Under the pieces are notes generated by a model. That model was not told the origin of the DNA. It searched no databases and saw nothing but the letters and a program-made list of their open reading frames with translations. A stretch of 9,498 bases of DNA from Alphaproteobacteria bacterium (GTDB lineage Bacteria; Pseudomonadota; Alphaproteobacteria; Puniceispirillales; Puniceispirillaceae), in NCBI GenBank assembly GCA_016780695.1, contig JADHLK010000051.1:1-9498 (forward strand), in the 5' to 3' direction. Position numbers and translations under genes: made by a program. Position 1 is the stretch's first letter; the number at the start of each line of letters is the position of its first letter. Below are positions 6,593-9,498 of this stretch, piece by piece.

Positions 6593-6724
6593 CAAATATC
6601 ATCCCGGAACTGGCACCGATCAGGGCGACAGGAAACAATCTGGACCGCCCTTGCCCTTGATTAGCGCAGAACGCTGACAAGGGCAAGGTTTGGGACAGTA
6701 TCTCCCCAGACCAAAAATCCCGCC
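6593..6724 (-). other. serA-hisZ spacer with two adjacent potential hairpins
   Basis: The 132 bases hold no ORF but are rich in structure. Reading the transcript from the serA stop, GGTCTGGG (6712-6705) can pair with CCCAAACC (6694-6687) at 7 of 8 positions. Next comes the stronger inverted repeat listed separately. The two share the two bases 6687-6688, so full forms of both compete at the edge. Neither is followed by a U tract. The spacer could be a processing site, a leader for hisZ-purA, or a Rho-type terminator. No clear promoter is seen. Confidence 0.45.
6649..6688 (-). repeat. Strong 11-bp inverted repeat upstream of hisZ
   Basis: CCTTGCCCTTG (6649-6659) and CAAGGGCAAGG (6678-6688) form a perfect 11-bp stem. 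Inside it, AGCG (6663-6666) and CGCT (6672-6675) add four more pairs around a 5-base loop, CAGAA. The arms are separated from the inner stem by an asymmetric internal loop. This is the strongest hairpin I found in the window. There is no T run on either side, so it is not a classical intrinsic terminator. Confidence 0.6.
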
Positions 6725-8308
6725 TCAGACTGCGAAATGCAGATAGTCGGCGCGCACCACTTGTGGCAGGGTTTGCAGCCGGTCCAGCACCGCCCCGGTA
6801 ATCTGGCCATCCACCTCAATCAGCGCGATAGCCTCTGAGCCCTCTTCCTTGCGGCCCAGATGGAAGGTGGCGATATTCAGATTCAGCTCACCCATCAGGC
6901 TGCCGACCGCGCCAATAAAGCCTGGCTTGTCCAGATTGCGGATATAGAGCAGATTGGCTGGAAAATCACTTTCCACCGAAATCCCCTGCACTTCGATAAT
7001 GCGCGGCTTGTTGCCGCCGACCAGCGTGCCGGCAATGGTGCGCTCGCCGGTCTTGTGCTGAACCGTTACCCGCAGCATGGTTTCATAATCACAGCGCCGG
7101 TCATGGCGCACCGTGGCGACCGCGATACCAGCTGAGGAGGCCACAGAGGCGGCATTGACCATATTGACTGAATCCATTTTCGGGCCGAGCAGCCCGGCCA
7201 GCGTTGTCGCGACAACCGGGGCCTCATTCAGGCCAGCCGCCTTGCCGTCAAATTCAATCTGCACGGCTTGCAGATCATCCATCTGGACCTGACCCAGAAA
7301 GCGGCCCAGCAATTTGCCCAGCTCCATATAGGGGTTCAGTATAGGGGCTTCTTCAGCTGTAACAGAAGCCATATTAAGCGCGTTGGTAACCGCCCCATTG
7401 ATCAAATAATCCGCCATTTGCTCAGCCACCTGCAAGGCGACCTTTTCCTGTGCCTCAGCTGTAGAGGCCCCCAGATGCGGGGTGGCGATCAGATTGGGGG
7501 CTTCAAATAGCGGGTTATCCTTTGCCGGTTCCTCAGCAAACACATCCATCGCCGCCCCGGCCACATGGCCGGATTGCAGGGCCGCCAGCAGGGCCAGCTC
7601 ATCGATCAGCCCGCCTCTGGCACAATTGATGATTCGCACGCCTTTTTTGGTGCGGTTCAGCGCATCTGCCGAGATGATATTGCGGGTCGCATCAGTCAGC
7701 GGAGTGTGCAGGCTGATAAAATCCGCCTGGGCGAGCAGCTCATCCAGCTCAACCTTTTCAATACCCAGCTGCCTCGCCCGATCCGGCGTCAGGAACGGGT
7801 CAAAGCCCAGCACCTTCATCTTCAGCCCCTGGGCCCGTTCAGCCACGATAGAGCCGATATTCCCGCAACCAATAATCCCCAGCCGCTTGCCGGTTATCTC
7901 AGTGCCCATGAATTTTGATTTTTCCCATTTGCTGGCAATAGTAGAAATATGGGCCTGTGGAATCTGGCGGGTCAAAGACATCATCATGGCGATTGCGTGC
8001 TCAGCCGTGGTCACCGAATTACCATGCGGCGTATTCATCACCACTACCCCGGCAGCTGTTGCGGCAGGAATATCCACATTATCGACGCCAATACCAGCCC
8101 GCCCAACGACCTTCAGCTTTTTTGCCGCGGCCAGCATTTCTGCTGTTACCTTGGTTGCAGAGCGGATAGCCAGACCATCATAATCGCCGATAATAGCGAT
8201 TTGTTCTTGCGGGGTCAGGCCAGGCTTGAAATCCACTTCCAAACCCGCTTGTTCAAAAATGGTAATCGCTTCCGCGGCGAGCTTGTCGCTTATCAATATT
8301 TTTGGCAT
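6725..8308 (-). CDS. serA: D-3-phosphoglycerate dehydrogenase SerA, long form
   Basis: SerA oxidises 3-phosphoglycerate to 3-phosphohydroxypyruvate with NAD+, the entry step to serine, glycine and one-carbon units. The 527-residue protein is the long form. A split substrate-binding domain flanks the NAD domain, whose GCGNIG (147-152) is followed by an acidic residue, Asp170, in GFDPFL. Catalytic Arg231 (NCARGG), Glu260 (DVFAEEP) and His278 (TPHLGAST) are all visible. After about residue 310 comes an intervening ASB-like domain, and the last 75 residues form an ACT domain (LLYIRNLDKPGFIGAVGSLM, 453-472), the usual site of serine feedback. The AAGGA ribosome binding site (8321-8317) lies 8 bases before the ATG and overlaps the serC stop codon TAA. 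Translational coupling to serC is therefore likely; the spacer is 11 bases. Confidence 0.98.
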   Translation of the reverse strand: MPKILISDKLAAEAITIFEQAGLEVDFKPGLTPQEQIAIIGDYDGLAIRSATKVTAEMLAAAKKLKVVGRAGIGVDNVDIPAATAAGVVVMNTPHGNSVTTAEHAIAMMMSLTRQIPQAHISTIASKWEKSKFMGTEITGKRLGIIGCGNIGSIVAERAQGLKMKVLGFDPFLTPDRARQLGIEKVELDELLAQADFISLHTPLTDATRNIISADALNRTKKGVRIINCARGGLIDELALLAALQSGHVAGAAMDVFAEEPAKDNPLFEAPNLIATPHLGASTAEAQEKVALQVAEQMADYLINGAVTNALNMASVTAEEAPILNPYMELGKLLGRFLGQVQMDDLQAVQIEFDGKAAGLNEAPVVATTLAGLLGPKMDSVNMVNAASVASSAGIAVATVRHDRRCDYETMLRVTVQHKTGERTIAGTLVGGNKPRIIEVQGISVESDFPANLLYIRNLDKPGFIGAVGSLMGELNLNIATFHLGRKEEGSEAIALIEVDGQITGAVLDRLQTLPQVVRADYLHFAV

Positions 8309-8319
8309 TTTCTGTTTCC

Positions 8320-9477
8320 TTAAATCTTGGTGTCAGCCAGAATCGAGGCAAAAGCCCAATCCAGCCAGGGCAGCAAGGCTGCGATATCATCAGGGTCAAC
8401 GGTCGGCCCACCCCACAGGCGCAAGCCCGGCGGGGCATCCCGGTAAGCGCCTATGTCAAAGGCGACTTGTTCAGCTTCCAGCAGGGCCGTCATCTGTTTG
8501 GCAAAAGCCGCCTGTGCCTCGGTTGGCAGGCCGGTCATCGCCGGGTGCACAATCTTCAGACAGATAGAGGTGCAGGACCGGGTTGCCGGATCAGAGGCAA
8601 GGAAATCTACCCAGTCCGTTTGTGCCACCCAGTCAGCCACCGCCGCCAGCGACGCTTCAGAACGCGCAATAAGGCCCGGCAAGCCGCCGATCCCCTCAGC
8701 CCAATCCAGCGCCGCGTGCAAATCTTCCACACATAGCATAGATGGGGTGTTAATCGTGGCACCGCTGAAAATCCCCTCTATCAGCTTGCCATTTTTGGTC
8801 AGCTGGAAAATCTTTGGCAGTGGCCAGGGCGGGGTATAGCTCTCCAGCCTTTCCACCGCCCGCGGCGAGAGGATGATCACACCGTGCCCGCCTTCACCGC
8901 CCAGCGATTTCTGCCAGCTAAAAGTGGCTATATCAATCTTCGCCCAATCCATATCCATGGCAAAACAGGCTGAGGTCGCATCTGCTATTACCAAGCCGGT
9001 GCGATCAGCCGCTATCCAGTCCGCATCCGGCACCCGCACGCCAGAGGTGGTGCCGTTCCAGGTGAACAGAATATCGCGGTCCGGCTGGGTGGCAGACAGG
9101 TCTGGCAAATCCCCCCAATCTGCCTGCAGAATAGTGATATCATCCAGCTTTAGCTGTTTGACCGCATCACTCACCCAAGTCTTGCCAAAGGATTCCCAGG
9201 CCAGCACATCCACGCCGCGCGCGCCCAGCACAGACCACATAGCCATCTCAACCGCCCCGGTATCTGAGCCCGGCACAATACCGAGACGATAATCGGCTGG
9301 AAGGCCAAGCATGGCGTGCATTCTGTCTATCGCTGAGGAAAGTTTGGCTTTGGCGGGCTTGGCCCGGTGCGAACGCCCGAGGGAGGCATCGCTAAGCTGG
9401 TTGAGGGAAAAACCAGGTGCCTTTTTGGTAGGACCTGACGAAAAGAGCGCGCTGCCCGGCGAGATCGCGGGTTTCAT
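8320..9477 (-). CDS. serC: Phosphoserine aminotransferase SerC, alphaproteobacterial type
   Basis: SerC transfers an amino group from glutamate to 3-phosphohydroxypyruvate, giving phosphoserine, and can also serve vitamin B6 synthesis. The 385 residues match the longer SerC subfamily common in alphaproteobacteria and some archaea rather than the roughly 360-residue E. coli type. The opening MKPAISPGSALFSSGPTKK and LGRSHR (33-38) are typical. The PLP-binding lysine is Lys190 in FSWQKSLGGEGGHG, the pyridine-nitrogen aspartate is Asp166 in VIADATSA, and Arg353 in GLRLWGG probably binds the substrate carboxylate. The start is the ATG at 9477: GAGG (9487-9484) is 6 bases upstream. An in-frame ATG at 9489 would add only four residues and contains that ribosome binding site. 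It appears first in the serC-serA-hisZ-purA group; the promoter lies outside the window. Confidence 0.97.
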   Translation of the reverse strand: MKPAISPGSALFSSGPTKKAPGFSLNQLSDASLGRSHRAKPAKAKLSSAIDRMHAMLGLPADYRLGIVPGSDTGAVEMAMWSVLGARGVDVLAWESFGKTWVSDAVKQLKLDDITILQADWGDLPDLSATQPDRDILFTWNGTTSGVRVPDADWIAADRTGLVIADATSACFAMDMDWAKIDIATFSWQKSLGGEGGHGVIILSPRAVERLESYTPPWPLPKIFQLTKNGKLIEGIFSGATINTPSMLCVEDLHAALDWAEGIGGLPGLIARSEASLAAVADWVAQTDWVDFLASDPATRSCTSICLKIVHPAMTGLPTEAQAAFAKQMTALLEAEQVAFDIGAYRDAPPGLRLWGGPTVDPDDIAALLPWLDWAFASILADTKI

Positions 9478-9482
9478 GGCAT

Positions 9483-9488
9483 ACCTCA
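9483..9488 (-). promoter_or_regulatory. Ribosome binding site of serC
   Basis: TGAGGT on the minus strand is 5 bases upstream of the ATG at 9477. It decides for that start over the ATG at 9489, which overlaps it. Confidence 0.6.
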
Positions 9489-9498
9489 TCCAAAAATG

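Noticed and set aside
7482..8183. A 233-codon plus-strand frame opposite serA
   Set aside because: It mirrors the serA coding frame, is low in complexity (rich in S, A, P and I) and has no ribosome binding site. It is a shadow.

Overview
This window looks like a stretch of core chromosome from an alphaproteobacterium, probably an uncultured or marine lineage. The GC content is moderately high by eye. The evidence is the gene set and order: the long alphaproteobacterial form of SerC, SerA with the extended C-terminus, HisZ, PurA, a heat-shock sigma factor with an intact RpoH box, an RluD-type pseudouridine synthase, and a small protein resembling the alphaproteobacterial DUF6476 family. A finer placement cannot be made from this sequence alone. 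There are no mobile elements, tRNA or rRNA genes, CRISPR arrays or prophage genes. I see no sign of a new defence or mobile system.

Layout from left to right. (1) 1-1171, minus: ettA, a translation-throttle ABC-F ATPase, cut off by the window edge in its second ATPase domain. (2) 1172-1373: a divergent intergenic region with a hairpin in the ettA leader. (3) 1374-1724, plus: a small membrane protein resembling YggT. (4) 1729-2085, minus: a single-pass membrane protein resembling DUF6476. (5) 2084-3097, plus: rluD. Its start codon overlaps the start codon of the minus-strand gene in the tetranucleotide CATG. (6) 3108-3138: a near-consensus sigma-32 promoter, followed by rpoH on the plus strand. 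(7) 4112-9477, minus: four genes transcribed in the order serC, serA, hisZ, purA. They meet rpoH tail to tail with only 8 bases between the stop codons.

Functionally, the right half is a biosynthetic cluster. SerA and SerC carry out the first two steps of serine synthesis from 3-phosphoglycerate. HisZ is the regulatory partner of the first histidine enzyme, and PurA commits IMP to AMP. Histidine synthesis consumes ATP and releases AICAR into the purine pathway, so hisZ next to purA makes metabolic sense. The left half concerns translation and stress: ribosome throttling, 23S rRNA modification and the heat-shock sigma factor. The most informative non-coding signal is the sigma-32 promoter before rpoH, which implies autoregulation and helps settle the rpoH start codon. 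The serA-hisZ spacer holds a strong inverted repeat without a U tract, and the palindrome CAGCTG is clearly over-represented throughout.
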